The notes beneath the pieces are model-generated. The model saw only the letters and a list, made by a program, of their open reading frames with translations. It searched no databases and was not told where the DNA came from. From NCBI GenBank assembly GCA_019114625.1, contig DXFD01000041.1:1-39304 (forward strand): a stretch of 39,304 bases of DNA, in the 5' to 3' direction. Origin of the DNA: Candidatus Borkfalkia faecigallinarum (GTDB taxonomy: Bacteria; Bacillota; Clostridia; Christensenellales; Borkfalkiaceae). Below are positions 1-10,443 of the stretch, in pieces; within the stretch, counting starts at the first letter, position 1; the number at the start of each line of letters is the position of its first letter. The translations under genes and the position numbers were made by a program.

Positions 1-42
1 ATGGAGAAATCCGTGTGGGTTCAAGTCCCATTCTTCACACCA
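1..42 (+). tRNA. 3' end of a type II tRNA (probably tRNA-Leu), truncated by window edge
   Basis: Variable-arm hairpin GGA-GAAA-TCC, T-arm GTGGG-TTCAAGT-CCCAT, 3' acceptor strand TCTTCAC, discriminator A and encoded CCA at 40-42. Long variable arm plus discriminator A favours Leu; the anticodon is outside the window. Confidence 0.85.
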
Positions 43-47
43 AAGAG

Positions 48-79
48 GAGCATCGCGACCGCGATGCTCTTTCTTTTTT
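48..79 (+). terminator. Intrinsic terminator after tRNA
   Basis: Perfect 9-bp stem GAGCATCGC-gacc-GCGATGCTC followed by TTTCTTTTTT. Confidence 0.9.
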
Positions 80-150
80 CCGCCGCGGCCGCAGGCTTTT
101 CGCCGCCGCGGGCGGCGAAGCGCTCTTACAACGAACGAAGGAGAAGTTTC

Positions 151-1704
151 GTGGAGATCTTGCAAAAATATTCTCTGCCTCCCATATATAAGAGCGGGTG
201 GCTCCGATTTTTTTCCATCCGGAATATTTGTGAATTTTGTGACGGATACCCGTTCATCTTTCTGTATGCGGCCTTTATGTTCGTCAGCTCGCTGTGCGGG
301 TTGGAGGCGATCGTCTATGCGGTGACGGCGCTGCTCGTCGTATTGATCTGCCTGTTCGCGAAGGACACGCGGGCGATCTTGCCGCCGGCCGTGCTCATCG
401 TCTATTCGACCAGTTGGATGCACACGCCGCAGGCCGATTCCGACTTTTTCAACACGACGGCCGCATTCGTCTCGCTGGGGGTCTTGGGGGCGATCGCCGT
501 GGCGATGCTCGCCGCGCGCATGTTCCTTGCCCGCCGACGCGAAACGCTTTTCGCGCGCCCGCAGGGTCTGCAGGGCGGCATGATCGCTCTCGCTGCGGCA
601 TTCCTTTTGAACGGGGCGCTGTCGCCCGGGTATGTGCCGGAGGACCTGCTCTTCGGCGCCCTGATCGCGCTTTCCTTCGTCGCCGTCTATTTCTTCATCC
701 GCCAAACCGGCGCGAGGCGGGCGGACAACGGGCTCTATTTTGCGGCCTGCTGCGTGTCCGCAGGCATAGTCATCTTTTTGCAGATCGTGTACGCGCTCCT
801 GTTCCGTCAGGTATTCCGCACGGCGGACGGCTCCGCTTCCGGGCTGCAGATCGTGCAGCATTTTCTCGAAAGCGGATCTCTTCTTCCCGCAGTCTCCATC
901 AACAAAGACGCGATGATCGCGGGGTGGGGGATGAGCAACAATTTCGGCGGGATGCTCGCCATGTTTTTGCCCGCGTCGCTGTATCTCGCCTATAAGATTC
1001 GGCACGGCTGGATCTTCTATCCCTTTGCCTTTTTGCAGCTTGCCGCCGTCGCTTGTACGCTTAGCCGCACCGCGCTGCTGACGGGCGGGATCCTGCTGCT
1101 CGGCGGGGCGATCCTTCTCTCCGTCGTGCGCAGCCCCCGCCGCACGTTTATTCGCGTTTGCAACCTGCTCGCCGTCGCGGCCGCCGTCGTCGGCGGAGTC
1201 CTGTTTTTCGACCGTATCCGCGAACTCTTCGCGACCATCTTCGATCGCGGTTTCGGCGACTCCAACCGATTCGCGATCTGGCGGTTCGGCATGGAAAAAT
1301 TCCTGTCCTCGCCGCTGTTCGGCTACGGGTTCTATATCCGCTTCTATCCCGATTTCGGCTTTGACATCGCCAACTGGGTCTTCCCGGATATGTATCACAA
1401 CATCTTCGTACAGATCTTTGCCAGCTGCGGCCTCGTGGGGATGGTCGCCTATCTGTACCACATTTCACAGGTGCTGTGCCTGCTGTTCCGCCGCCCGACG
1501 GCCGACAGGATCTTCTATCTCGGCATCGTGCTCGCCGTCTGCGGCGCGTCGCTGCTCGATAACCACATCTTCCACATCTTTCCGGCGCTCCTGTACTCGC
1601 TCGCGCTCGGTCTGTGGGAAAAGGACGTCTACGGCGAAGCGCGCGGCCCGCTGCGCGCCCGCGATCGCGCCGACGGCTTTCTCGTTCGCCCGTCCCGTCG
1701 GTAA
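151..1704 (+). CDS. O-antigen ligase / Wzy-type polymerase-like multi-spanning membrane protein
   Basis: ORF track starts at 1, but bases 1-79 are tRNA plus terminator. GTG at 151 is preceded by GAAGGAG. Many TM segments; C-terminal FLSSPLFGYGFY...YHNIFVQIFASCGLVGMVAYL resembles the Wzy_C/O-antigen ligase family. Confidence 0.75.
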   Translation: MEILQKYSLPPIYKSGWLRFFSIRNICEFCDGYPFIFLYAAFMFVSSLCGLEAIVYAVTALLVVLICLFAKDTRAILPPAVLIVYSTSWMHTPQADSDFFNTTAAFVSLGVLGAIAVAMLAARMFLARRRETLFARPQGLQGGMIALAAAFLLNGALSPGYVPEDLLFGALIALSFVAVYFFIRQTGARRADNGLYFAACCVSAGIVIFLQIVYALLFRQVFRTADGSASGLQIVQHFLESGSLLPAVSINKDAMIAGWGMSNNFGGMLAMFLPASLYLAYKIRHGWIFYPFAFLQLAAVACTLSRTALLTGGILLLGGAILLSVVRSPRRTFIRVCNLLAVAAAVVGGVLFFDRIRELFATIFDRGFGDSNRFAIWRFGMEKFLSSPLFGYGFYIRFYPDFGFDIANWVFPDMYHNIFVQIFASCGLVGMVAYLYHISQVLCLLFRRPTADRIFYLGIVLAVCGASLLDNHIFHIFPALLYSLALGLWEKDVYGEARGPLRARDRADGFLVRPSRR

Positions 1705-1839
1705 TATACGTTTTTATCAAAACCGTCTTTTAACTGAAAACCGCTATATTGTTACCGCATTTTTACGACAAGCCGAAGGCTGACGGGGCGCAGGATTTGG
1801 ATTTTTTTATAAAATTTTTTGACTTTTTTCGCGGAACTA

Positions 1840-1868
1840 TTGAAAATCGTTAAATTCTATTGTATAAT
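1840..1868 (+). promoter_or_regulatory. Sigma-A-type promoter of glycogen operon
   Basis: TTGAAA (1840-1845), 17-nt spacer, TATAAT (1863-1868), about 44 nt before the glgB ATG. Confidence 0.8.
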
Positions 1869-1911
1869 ATTTCAGAAGACAGGCAGTTTACTGCCGTAAC
1901 CATGGAGGAAG

Positions 1912-3795
1912 ATGATGCAGTCGTCCGTTGATTTCCCTCTGTATGTTTTTCATCACGGAGAAAATTACAAGGCTTATGAGTTTTTTGGCGCACATCCGCA
2001 GACGCAGGATAGCAAGAAAGGCTTTATCTTCCGCGTCTGGGCGCCGCACGCGGAAGCGGTTTCCGTGGTCGGCGACTTCAACGAATGGGACCCGGATGCC
2101 AATCCGATGCGCAGGCTCCTGGACGGGGAGACGTTTGAACTGTTTATTCCCGGACTGAAAAATTACGCGGTCTACAAATACTGCATCCGCACGAAGGACG
2201 GGCGCTTCCTGTACAAAGCCGACCCGTATGCCTTCCATGCGGAGACGCCTTCCAAGACGGCTTCCAAAACGTATGACTTGAAGGGGTTCCGTTGGTCGGA
2301 CAAGGAGTACATGAAAAAGCGCAAGGAGAAAAATCCTTACGCTTCGCCGATGAACATCTACGAAATGAACGCGCTTTCGTGGAGGCAGTACGGCGACGGC
2401 AACTACTTCGACTTCAACAAACTGGTGGATGACCTCATCCCGTATCTGAAAAAGATGGGGTACACGCACGTCGAGTTCATGCCGCTGTGCGAATATCCGT
2501 ACGACGGGTCGTGGGGGTATCAGGTGACGGGTTATTACGCGATCACCTCCCGCCTCGGCACGCCGCACGATTTTATGCATCTGGTCAACGAGTGCCACAA
2601 AAACGGGATCGGCGTGATCATGGACTGGGTGCCCGCGCATTTCCCGAAGGACGCGCACGGGCTCTATGAATTTGACGGCCAGCCGCTCTATGAAAGCCCC
2701 GCCTGGGACAGACAGGAGCACAAGAGCTGGGGGACGCGCCGCTTCGACTACGGGCGGAACGAGATCTTGTCCTTCCTGATCTCCAACGCGTTCTTCTTCT
2801 TCGATAAATACCATGTGGACGGCCTGCGCGTCGACGCGGTCGCATCCATGCTCTATCTCGATTACGACAAGCGGCCGGGCGAGTGGCTCCCGAATAAATA
2901 CGGCGAAAACAAGAACCTCGAGGCGATCGAGTTCCTGCGCCGCCTGAATTCGACGATCTTCTCGCAGTTCCCGGATGCGCTGATGATCGCGGAAGAATCG
3001 ACGGCGTGGCCGCTCGTGACGAAGCCGGTCGATATCGGCGGGCTCGGGTTCAACTTCAAGTGGAACATGGGCTGGATGAACGACGTCCTCGATTATATGC
3101 AGACGGACCCGTATTTCCGCAAAGGCAATCATAACAAGCTGACCTTCTCGATGATGTATGCCTTTACCGAGAACTACGTCCTGCCCATTTCGCACGACGA
3201 AGTCGTGTACGGCAAGCGCTCGCTGGTCGACAAGATGCCCGGCAGCTATGAAGAGAAGTTCGCGAACCTGCGCGCCTTCATGGGCTACATGATGTCGCAT
3301 CCCGGCAAGAAATTGCTGTTCATGGGCTGCGAATTCGGGCAGTTCAAGGAATGGAACTATAAGGAAGGGCTGGACTTCTTCTTGAAGGAATATCCGCTGC
3401 ATCAGAAGCTGTCGGATATGAACGCCGCGCTGAATCATTTCTATGCGTCGACGCCCGCCTTTTATGAGATCGAAGATTCCTGGGACGGCTTCGAGTGGAT
3501 TGCCGCCAACGACGCGGACCGCAACATCGTCGCCTATCTGCGGCGCGACAAGGCGCAGAACACCTACCTCGTCGTCGTCAACTTCTCGGGCGCGAAGGCG
3601 GAAGGGTATCGCCTGGGCGTGCCGAAGGGCAAATACAAAGTCGTGTTCAACACCGATCATCCGAAATTCGGCGGGGAAGGCGAGCTGAAAAAGCGCATCT
3701 TCAACACCGAACGCAAGCCGAGCCACGGCAAGGAGTATTCGATCAAGATCGAAGTACCAAAACTGAGCTGTATCTATTTGCAAAAAATACTGTGA
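1912..3795 (+). CDS. glgB: 1,4-alpha-glucan branching enzyme
   Basis: CBM48-like N-terminus (GFIFRVWAPHAEAVSVVGDFNEWD) and GH13 motifs (VDGLRVDAV, AEEST, SHDEVV); SD GGAGGAAG. Confidence 0.97.
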   Translation: MMQSSVDFPLYVFHHGENYKAYEFFGAHPQTQDSKKGFIFRVWAPHAEAVSVVGDFNEWDPDANPMRRLLDGETFELFIPGLKNYAVYKYCIRTKDGRFLYKADPYAFHAETPSKTASKTYDLKGFRWSDKEYMKKRKEKNPYASPMNIYEMNALSWRQYGDGNYFDFNKLVDDLIPYLKKMGYTHVEFMPLCEYPYDGSWGYQVTGYYAITSRLGTPHDFMHLVNECHKNGIGVIMDWVPAHFPKDAHGLYEFDGQPLYESPAWDRQEHKSWGTRRFDYGRNEILSFLISNAFFFFDKYHVDGLRVDAVASMLYLDYDKRPGEWLPNKYGENKNLEAIEFLRRLNSTIFSQFPDALMIAEESTAWPLVTKPVDIGGLGFNFKWNMGWMNDVLDYMQTDPYFRKGNHNKLTFSMMYAFTENYVLPISHDEVVYGKRSLVDKMPGSYEEKFANLRAFMGYMMSHPGKKLLFMGCEFGQFKEWNYKEGLDFFLKEYPLHQKLSDMNAALNHFYASTPAFYEIEDSWDGFEWIAANDADRNIVAYLRRDKAQNTYLVVVNFSGAKAEGYRLGVPKGKYKVVFNTDHPKFGGEGELKKRIFNTERKPSHGKEYSIKIEVPKLSCIYLQKIL

Positions 3796-3850
3796 CCGCA
3801 GCGCGGCCGCGTATTGATAAATCAGTCAAATTAATTTTTGGGGGTAGACT

Positions 3851-5056
3851 ATGCAAAGAAAGAAAGAGTGCGTTGCAATGTTGCTTGCCGGCGGGCAGGG
3901 AAGCAGGCTTTATGCCCTGACCAACAATATTGCAAAGCCGGCAGTGCAGTTTGGCGCGAAGTATCGGATCATCGATTTCCCGCTCTCGAACTGCGTGAAC
4001 TCAGGGATCGATACGGTCGGCGTGCTGACGCAGTATCAGCCGCTCGTGCTCAACGAGTACATCGGTAACGGGCAGCCGTGGGATCTCGACCGGAACTTCG
4101 GCGGCGTACACGTCCTGTCGCCGTATCAGAAGAAGTCGAAATCGGCTTGGTATGAGGGGACTGCCAACGCCATTTACCAGAACCTGAACTTTATCAAGAT
4201 GTATAACCCGTCCTACGTCCTCATCCTGTCGGGTGACCACATCTATAAAATGGATTACAGCAAGATGCTGCGCGCGCACATCGAAAAGGGCGCCGACTGC
4301 ACGATCGCCGCGATCGACGTTCCGCTGAAAGAGGCTTCCCGCTTCGGCATCCTCAACACGAATCCGGACGGCTCCGTCTACGAATTTGAGGAGAAGCCCA
4401 AACAGCCGAAGAGCACCCTCGCTTCCATGGGCGTGTACATATTCACGGCCGAAAAGATGTATAAATATTTGGAAGCGGACGAAAACGACCCGAATTCTTC
4501 CAAAGACTTCGGCAAAAACGTCCTTCCCGCCATGCTCAACGCGGGCGAAAAGATGTTTGCCTATCTCTTTGAAGGGTATTGGAAAGATGTCGGGACGGTC
4601 AGCTCGCTCTGGGAGGCGAACATGGACCTGTTGGGCGAGAATCCCGCGTTCGACGTCGCCGACACGGCGTGGAAGATCCATTCGCGCAACCCGCTGGCGC
4701 CGCCCGAATATATGGGCGACCATTCCGTCGTCAAAAATTCCATGATCGCGCTCGGCTGCGAGGTCTGCGGCACGGTCGAAAACAGCGTCTTGTCCAGCAA
4801 CGTCGTCATCGAAGAAGGCGCCGTGGTGCAGGACAGCGTCATCATGAGCAATACGGTCATCCACAAGGGCGCCGTCGTCAAATATTCGATCATCGACGAG
4901 AGCGTCACGGTCGAGGACGGAGCCAAAATCGGCGACGACAAGGGCTCTGCCAAAGGCATCGCCGTGCTCGGGCGCGGCATTTGCGTCGGCAAGGGCGCCA
5001 AAGTCACGGCCGGCACGATCGTGGATAAGAGCATTCAAGACGGGGAGGAGGTGTAA
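3851..5056 (+). CDS. glgC: Glucose-1-phosphate adenylyltransferase
   Basis: [45 protein letters not shown]-terminal hexapeptide repeats. Confidence 0.97.
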   Translation: MQRKKECVAMLLAGGQGSRLYALTNNIAKPAVQFGAKYRIIDFPLSNCVNSGIDTVGVLTQYQPLVLNEYIGNGQPWDLDRNFGGVHVLSPYQKKSKSAWYEGTANAIYQNLNFIKMYNPSYVLILSGDHIYKMDYSKMLRAHIEKGADCTIAAIDVPLKEASRFGILNTNPDGSVYEFEEKPKQPKSTLASMGVYIFTAEKMYKYLEADENDPNSSKDFGKNVLPAMLNAGEKMFAYLFEGYWKDVGTVSSLWEANMDLLGENPAFDVADTAWKIHSRNPLAPPEYMGDHSVVKNSMIALGCEVCGTVENSVLSSNVVIEEGAVVQDSVIMSNTVIHKGAVVKYSIIDESVTVEDGAKIGDDKGSAKGIAVLGRGICVGKGAKVTAGTIVDKSIQDGEEV

Positions 5057-5058
5057 TC

Positions 5059-6162
5059 ATGTCTGCAGTTGGCGTCATTTTTTCGAACATTCACGACGAT
5101 AATGTCCCGGAGCTTTCGCATAAGAGAACGATGGGCTCGCTCCCTTACGGCGGCCGCTATCGCCTGATCGACTTTGCTCTTTCCAACCTCGTCAATTCCG
5201 GCGTCACCACGGTCGGGATCATCACGAAGAACAACTATCAGTCGCTGATGGATCACCTGGGCAGCGGCAAAGACTGGGACCTCGCCCGCAAGACGGGCGG
5301 CCTCGTCCTGCTTCCGCCCTTCGGCGCGATGGATAACGCCGGGCTGTACCGCAGCCGTCTGGAAGCGCTGAAAGGGATCACCGGGTTCCTGTCCCGCCGC
5401 AACGAGGATTACGTCATCCTCTGCGACTGCGACGGCGTCTATCACATGGACTTCACGAAAGTCATCGAATATCACGAAGCCAAGCAGGCGGACATCACGC
5501 TCGTCTGCCACAACGAGGAGATCGGTAATTCCTCGCGCTATACGCTCGTTCAGTCGGACGAGACCGGCCGCGTGGTCGACATCAAGAACGATACGGTCGG
5601 CGGGTCCAACAAATTTTTCAGCAATATCCTCGTCATCAACCGCGCATTCCTGCTGCGCCTGATCAACGACGCGACGGCGCACGGGTATCAGAGCTTTGAA
5701 GAGGATATCCTTCGCCGCAATATCGTGAGCCTGAAGATCTATTCGTACGATTTCCACGGCTATCACGCGACGATCGACTCGCTCCGCGCGTACTTCGCGC
5801 ACAACATGGAGCTGCTGCAAAAGCCCATCCGCGACGAATTGTTCGGCGACCGCGACATCTACACGAAGGTGCGCGATTCGGCGCCTTCCAAGTACGGCGA
5901 CTTCGCCGACGTGCGCAATTCGCTCGTTTCCGACGGCTGCATCGTCGAAGGGACGGTGGAAAACAGCATCCTCTTCCGCGGCGTAAAAGTCGGCAGGGGA
6001 ACGGTCATCCGCAACTCGATCGTGATGCAGGATACGGTCATCGGCGAAAACGTGCGCATGAACTGTGTCATCACGGATAAAAACGTCGTTATCCGCGACC
6101 GCCGCGAGCTGTCCGGCTGTGAGATCCAGCCGTACTTCCTCGCCAAGGGCACGATGATCTGA
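5059..6162 (+). CDS. glgD: Glucose-1-phosphate adenylyltransferase-like subunit GlgD
   Basis: Follows glgC directly; GlgC paralogue with degenerate N-terminus (MSAVGVIFSNIHDDNVPELSHKRTMGSLPYGGRYRLIDFALSNLVNSG). Confidence 0.93.
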   Translation: MSAVGVIFSNIHDDNVPELSHKRTMGSLPYGGRYRLIDFALSNLVNSGVTTVGIITKNNYQSLMDHLGSGKDWDLARKTGGLVLLPPFGAMDNAGLYRSRLEALKGITGFLSRRNEDYVILCDCDGVYHMDFTKVIEYHEAKQADITLVCHNEEIGNSSRYTLVQSDETGRVVDIKNDTVGGSNKFFSNILVINRAFLLRLINDATAHGYQSFEEDILRRNIVSLKIYSYDFHGYHATIDSLRAYFAHNMELLQKPIRDELFGDRDIYTKVRDSAPSKYGDFADVRNSLVSDGCIVEGTVENSILFRGVKVGRGTVIRNSIVMQDTVIGENVRMNCVITDKNVVIRDRRELSGCEIQPYFLAKGTMI

Positions 6163-6190
6163 TTTTAAGTAAGGAGGAAATAAAATTTTC

Positions 6191-7966
6191 ATGCCGGCAA
6201 AAGCAAAAAGCAAAAAGGCGGAAGACGCCGTTATCGAGAAGGGGACGATGGCCGCAGCAGAACCGGAAACGAAGGCTGAGGAAGAGGTTTTGACGCAACC
6301 GAAAAAGGCGACTGCCAAGAAACCGGCCGCGCGCAAACCGCGCGCGAAGAAAGTGAAGGCCGAAGCGAAAGTTCCCGCCGAAGCCGAAGCCCCCGTCGAA
6401 ACGGCTCCCGTAATGGAACAACCTGCCGAGGAAGCGGCGGCCGAAGCCGCCGTTTCCGAAGCGCCCGCGGCCGAACCTGCCGAGGAGCAGGCGGCAGCCG
6501 CGCAACCGGAGATCGAGGAGGTGTCAGAAATCACGGTCATGCCTAAGAAGAAAATTTTGTTTGTCGCATCCGAGTCGACCCCGTTCATCGCGACGGGCGG
6601 CCTGGCAGAGGTCATCGGCTCTCTGTCGAAGGCGTTGGCAACCAACGAAAATTACGACGTCCGCGTCGTGATCCCGCTGTATTCGGACATTTCGTGGGAT
6701 TACCGCAGCAAGTTCAAGTATCTCGGCAATATCTTCGTGCCGTTGGCATGGCGCAATCAGTATTGCGGCATCTTCAGCTATGAGATGAACGGCGTCACGT
6801 TCTATTTCCTCGATAACGAATACTACTTCAAGCGGCCCGGCTGCTACGGGTATTATGACGACGGCGAGCGCTATGCGTTCTTCTGCCGCAGCGTCATGGA
6901 GATCATGCCGTTTTTGAACTTCTATCCCGAGATCCTGCATTGCCATGATTGGCAGGCGGCGCTCGCGGCGATCTATCTGAAAACGATCTATTGCTTCCGT
7001 CCGGAATACCAGTACACCCGCGTGCTGTTCACGATCCACAACATCGAGTATCAGGGCAAGTATTCGCTGGATATTCTGGAAGACCTGTTCGGCATTTCCA
7101 ACTCCTGGAAATATCTGCTCGAATACAATAAGTGCATCAACCTGATGAAGGCGGCAATCGAATGCAGCGAAAAGTTCTCGACGGTCAGCCCGCATTATGC
7201 GATGGAGATCAAAGATCCTTACTATTCGCACGGGTTGGATCCCATCGTTCGCCGCAACGAGTTCAAGCTGGTCGGCATCCTGAACGGCATCGATACGGAA
7301 GCGTACGATCCCGCGACAGACATCTCCATCTTCAGCCATTACAGCATCGACAACCTCGAGCCCAAAAAGCGCTGTAAAGAAGAGCTGCAGAAGATGTTCA
7401 ACCTGCCCGTCAAGCCGGACACGCCGATCATCGCGGTCATTTCGCGCCTGGTCGCGCATAAGGGCCTCGATCTCGTAAGAACGGTCATCGAGGAGGTATT
7501 GCGCCAGGACGTTCAGGTCATAATATTAGGCAAGGGTGATTCTTCCTACGAGAATTTCTTCACCGACCTGTCCCGCCGCTATGTCGGCAAGCTGGTCACG
7601 ATCATCGCCTTCAATCCCGACTTGTCGCGCAAGATCTATTCGGGCGCAGACCTGTTCCTGATGCCGTCCAAATCGGAGCCGTGCGGGCTTTCGCAGATGA
7701 TTGCGAGCCGTTACGGTACCGTGCCGATCGTCCGCGAGACGGGCGGCCTGTACGACAGCATCAAGCCTGTCGGCAACGGCGGAAACGGGTTTACGTTTGC
7801 CAATTATAACGCATATGATATGTTGTACGTCATTCGCGAGGCGATCAACTGCTACTATAACAAAGATTTTTGGCCGGAATTGATGCGGCGCGTTATGTCC
7901 GTCGATTTCAGCTGGCAGCGCTCCGCGAGAGAGTACGAAAAAGTGTATGGGGAAATGTTGAAATAA
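6191..7966 (+). CDS. glgA: Glycogen synthase (GT5) with ~116-aa Ala/Lys/Pro/Glu-rich N-terminal extension
   Basis: Catalytic core starts at MPKKKILFVASESTPFIATGGLAEVIGSL (ATG 6539); C-terminal GSDLFLMPSKSEPCGLSQ-type motif (GADLFLMPSKSEPCGLSQM). Confidence 0.95.
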   Translation: MPAKAKSKKAEDAVIEKGTMAAAEPETKAEEEVLTQPKKATAKKPAARKPRAKKVKAEAKVPAEAEAPVETAPVMEQPAEEAAAEAAVSEAPAAEPAEEQAAAAQPEIEEVSEITVMPKKKILFVASESTPFIATGGLAEVIGSLSKALATNENYDVRVVIPLYSDISWDYRSKFKYLGNIFVPLAWRNQYCGIFSYEMNGVTFYFLDNEYYFKRPGCYGYYDDGERYAFFCRSVMEIMPFLNFYPEILHCHDWQAALAAIYLKTIYCFRPEYQYTRVLFTIHNIEYQGKYSLDILEDLFGISNSWKYLLEYNKCINLMKAAIECSEKFSTVSPHYAMEIKDPYYSHGLDPIVRRNEFKLVGILNGIDTEAYDPATDISIFSHYSIDNLEPKKRCKEELQKMFNLPVKPDTPIIAVISRLVAHKGLDLVRTVIEEVLRQDVQVIILGKGDSSYENFFTDLSRRYVGKLVTIIAFNPDLSRKIYSGADLFLMPSKSEPCGLSQMIASRYGTVPIVRETGGLYDSIKPVGNGGNGFTFANYNAYDMLYVIREAINCYYNKDFWPELMRRVMSVDFSWQRSAREYEKVYGEMLK

Positions 7967-7988
7967 TTTTTAACGGTAGGAGTAGGAC

Positions 7989-10424
7989 ATGAGCAGTACG
8001 AAAAGCATTACCGAAAAAGAAGTGCAGGCACTGATCCAGGGTAAATTATCGCGTTATTTCGGCGTCTCGCCGAAAGAGGCGACCACGGATCAGATCTACA
8101 AAGCCGTCGTCATGAGCGTACGAGACATTCTCCTCGAAAAGCGGCAGCAGTTCCATAAGGTAATGAAGAGCAAAAAAGGCAAGCGCGTCTATTATCTGTG
8201 CATGGAGTTTTTGCTCGGTAGATCACTCAAAAATAATATTTACAACCTCGGCCTCGGCGACGCATACAGCAAGGCGCTCAAATACTTCAATCTCACGCTG
8301 GACGATCTGTATGAGCAGGAACCGGATGCCGGTCTCGGCAACGGGGGATTGGGGAGGCTTGCGGCTTGTTTCATGGATGCGCTCGCGACCGGGAACTACC
8401 CGGCCATGGGCTACTCCATTCGTTATGATTACGGTTTGTTCAAGCAGAAGATCGTCGACGGTTGGCAGACGGAATTGCCGGATATCTGGCTTCCGGGCGG
8501 CGAAGTCTGGCTGACGCAGCGCAGCGATAAGTCCTGCACCGTCAAATTCGACGGTTGGGTCAAGGAGGATTGGACGGAAAACGGCTTGAAAGTGACCTAC
8601 GGCGGTTACAAAGAGGTCGAAGCTGTCGCCTATGATATGATGATCTCGGGCAAGGACAGCGACGCCGTTTCCGTTCTCCGCCTTTGGAGAGCGCGCAACA
8701 TATCGCACTTCGATATGAAGCTCTTTTCCCAGGGCGATTATCTGCGCTGTATGCAGGAAGAAAACGAAGCGGAGGTCATCTCCAAAGTTTTATATCCTGC
8801 GGACGATCACTATGAAGGCAAATCGCTGCGCTTGAAGCAGCAATATTTCCTCGTTTCTGCATCCTTGCAGAACATCATCAACGATCATAAACATCGGTAC
8901 GGGCCGCTCAGCCTGCTCCCGCAGCAGGCGGCGATCCATATCAACGATACGCATCCCGCTCTCGCGATCCCGGAGCTCATGCGCCTTTTGATGGATGAAA
9001 ACGGATTTACCTGGGACGACGCGTGGAATATCGTCACGTCGACTTTCGCATACACCAACCACACGGTCATGGCGGAGGCATTGGAGACCTGGCAGGAGGA
9101 CCTGATCGCAAGGCGCCTTCCCCGCATCCATATGATCCTGAAAGAGATCAATCGCCGGTTCTGTAACGACCTGTGGGCGAGATTCCCCGGCCAGCATCAA
9201 TTCATCGAGCGGATGTCCGTCATTTCGAACGGTCAGGTCCGCATGGCGAATTTGTCCGTGATCGGTTCGCACAAAGTCAACGGCGTCTCGGCGCTGCACA
9301 GCGATATCATCAAAAACAGCATCTTCAACGGCTTCTATCAGATCTGGCCGGAGAAGTTCACGAACGTGACGAACGGCATCGCGCATCGCCGCTGGCTGTG
9401 CCAGTCCAACCCCGAACTTTGCGGGCTGCTCAACGACTGCATCGGCGACGGGTATGTCAAAGATGCGATGCAGCTGTCCAAATTCAAAAAGTTTGCCGAC
9501 GACGAGAGCGTCCTCAAACGCCTTAACGAGATCAAGCAGATCAAAAAGAAGCAGTTTGCCGATTATGCCTTCAAGAAAGAGGGCGTCGTGATCGACCCGA
9601 ACAGCGTCTTTGACGTGCAGGCGAAGCGTATGCACGAATATAAGCGCCAGCTTCTGAATACGATGAACATCATCGCGCTGTATGCCGACCTTTTGGATGA
9701 TCCGGATAAGGATATCCAGCCGCAGACGTTCATCTTCGGCGCCAAGGCTGCGCCCGGCTATCTGCGCGCGAAACAGTTCATCAAGCTGATCTGCTATCTC
9801 GCCGAAGATATCAAAAAGCATCCGAAGATCCGCGAGAAGCTGAACGTCGTCTATATGGAAGACTACAACGTCACGATGGCCGAGAAGATGATCCCCGCTA
9901 CGGAAGTGAGCGAGCAGATCTCTTTGGCGGGCAAGGAAGCGAGCGGGACCGGCAACATGAAGTTCATGATCAACGGCGCGCTCACGATCGGCACGCTGGA
10001 CGGCGCGAACGTCGAGATGAGCGAGACGGTCGGGCAGGACAACATCTTTATCTTCGGCCTGCGCGCAGATGAAGTGGAAGAGATGTGGTCGAAAGGCTAC
10101 AACGCGAGCCTGCAATACAACCAGAATCCGCTGATCCGCAGGATCGTCGAGATGCTGCTGCGCGGCTTCAACGGCGAATCCTTCTCCGAGATCGCGAATT
10201 ATCTGCTGACAGGTACGCCGGTCGCCGACCCGTATATGTGCATGGCGGACTTTGAATCTTATCACCAGACGCAGAATAAGGTCAAAGAACTCTATCGTAC
10301 CGACAAAAAGCTTTGGTCGAAGATCTCGCTCAACAACATTGCGAGCGCCGGCATTTTTGCGGCGGACCGCAGCATCAAAGAGTACGCAGACAACATCTGG
10401 CATCTGAAACCGCTGAAAGCTTGA
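7989..10424 (+). CDS. glgP: Glycogen/starch/alpha-glucan phosphorylase
   Basis: EPDAGLGNGGLGRLAACFMDALAT; PLP-site region EASGTGNMKFMINGALTIGTLDGANVEM. Confidence 0.97.
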   Translation: MSSTKSITEKEVQALIQGKLSRYFGVSPKEATTDQIYKAVVMSVRDILLEKRQQFHKVMKSKKGKRVYYLCMEFLLGRSLKNNIYNLGLGDAYSKALKYFNLTLDDLYEQEPDAGLGNGGLGRLAACFMDALATGNYPAMGYSIRYDYGLFKQKIVDGWQTELPDIWLPGGEVWLTQRSDKSCTVKFDGWVKEDWTENGLKVTYGGYKEVEAVAYDMMISGKDSDAVSVLRLWRARNISHFDMKLFSQGDYLRCMQEENEAEVISKVLYPADDHYEGKSLRLKQQYFLVSASLQNIINDHKHRYGPLSLLPQQAAIHINDTHPALAIPELMRLLMDENGFTWDDAWNIVTSTFAYTNHTVMAEALETWQEDLIARRLPRIHMILKEINRRFCNDLWARFPGQHQFIERMSVISNGQVRMANLSVIGSHKVNGVSALHSDIIKNSIFNGFYQIWPEKFTNVTNGIAHRRWLCQSNPELCGLLNDCIGDGYVKDAMQLSKFKKFADDESVLKRLNEIKQIKKKQFADYAFKKEGVVIDPNSVFDVQAKRMHEYKRQLLNTMNIIALYADLLDDPDKDIQPQTFIFGAKAAPGYLRAKQFIKLICYLAEDIKKHPKIREKLNVVYMEDYNVTMAEKMIPATEVSEQISLAGKEASGTGNMKFMINGALTIGTLDGANVEMSETVGQDNIFIFGLRADEVEEMWSKGYNASLQYNQNPLIRRIVEMLLRGFNGESFSEIANYLLTGTPVADPYMCMADFESYHQTQNKVKELYRTDKKLWSKISLNNIASAGIFAADRSIKEYADNIWHLKPLKA

Positions 10425-10443
10425 TCTACCCGCTTGTCGCTTT

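Noticed and set aside
1-150. N-terminal 50 codons of the 567-aa ORF
   Set aside because: They translate the tRNA 3' end, its terminator and the leader; the GTG at 151 with an SD is the better start.
1888-3783. 631-aa minus-strand ORF antisense to glgB (and similar long antisense ORFs at 4001-5038, 5035-6645, 8790-10403, 10465-12207, 25191-26624, 26628-28154)
   Set aside because: Mirror-frame ORFs opposite conserved genes in GC-rich DNA; compositionally biased, no recognisable domains. Artefacts.
5980-5991. GCGTAAAAGTCG in glgD matching the recombinase upstream palindrome
   Set aside because: One octamer match is expected by chance in 39 kb; it lies in a conserved coding region with no palindrome.
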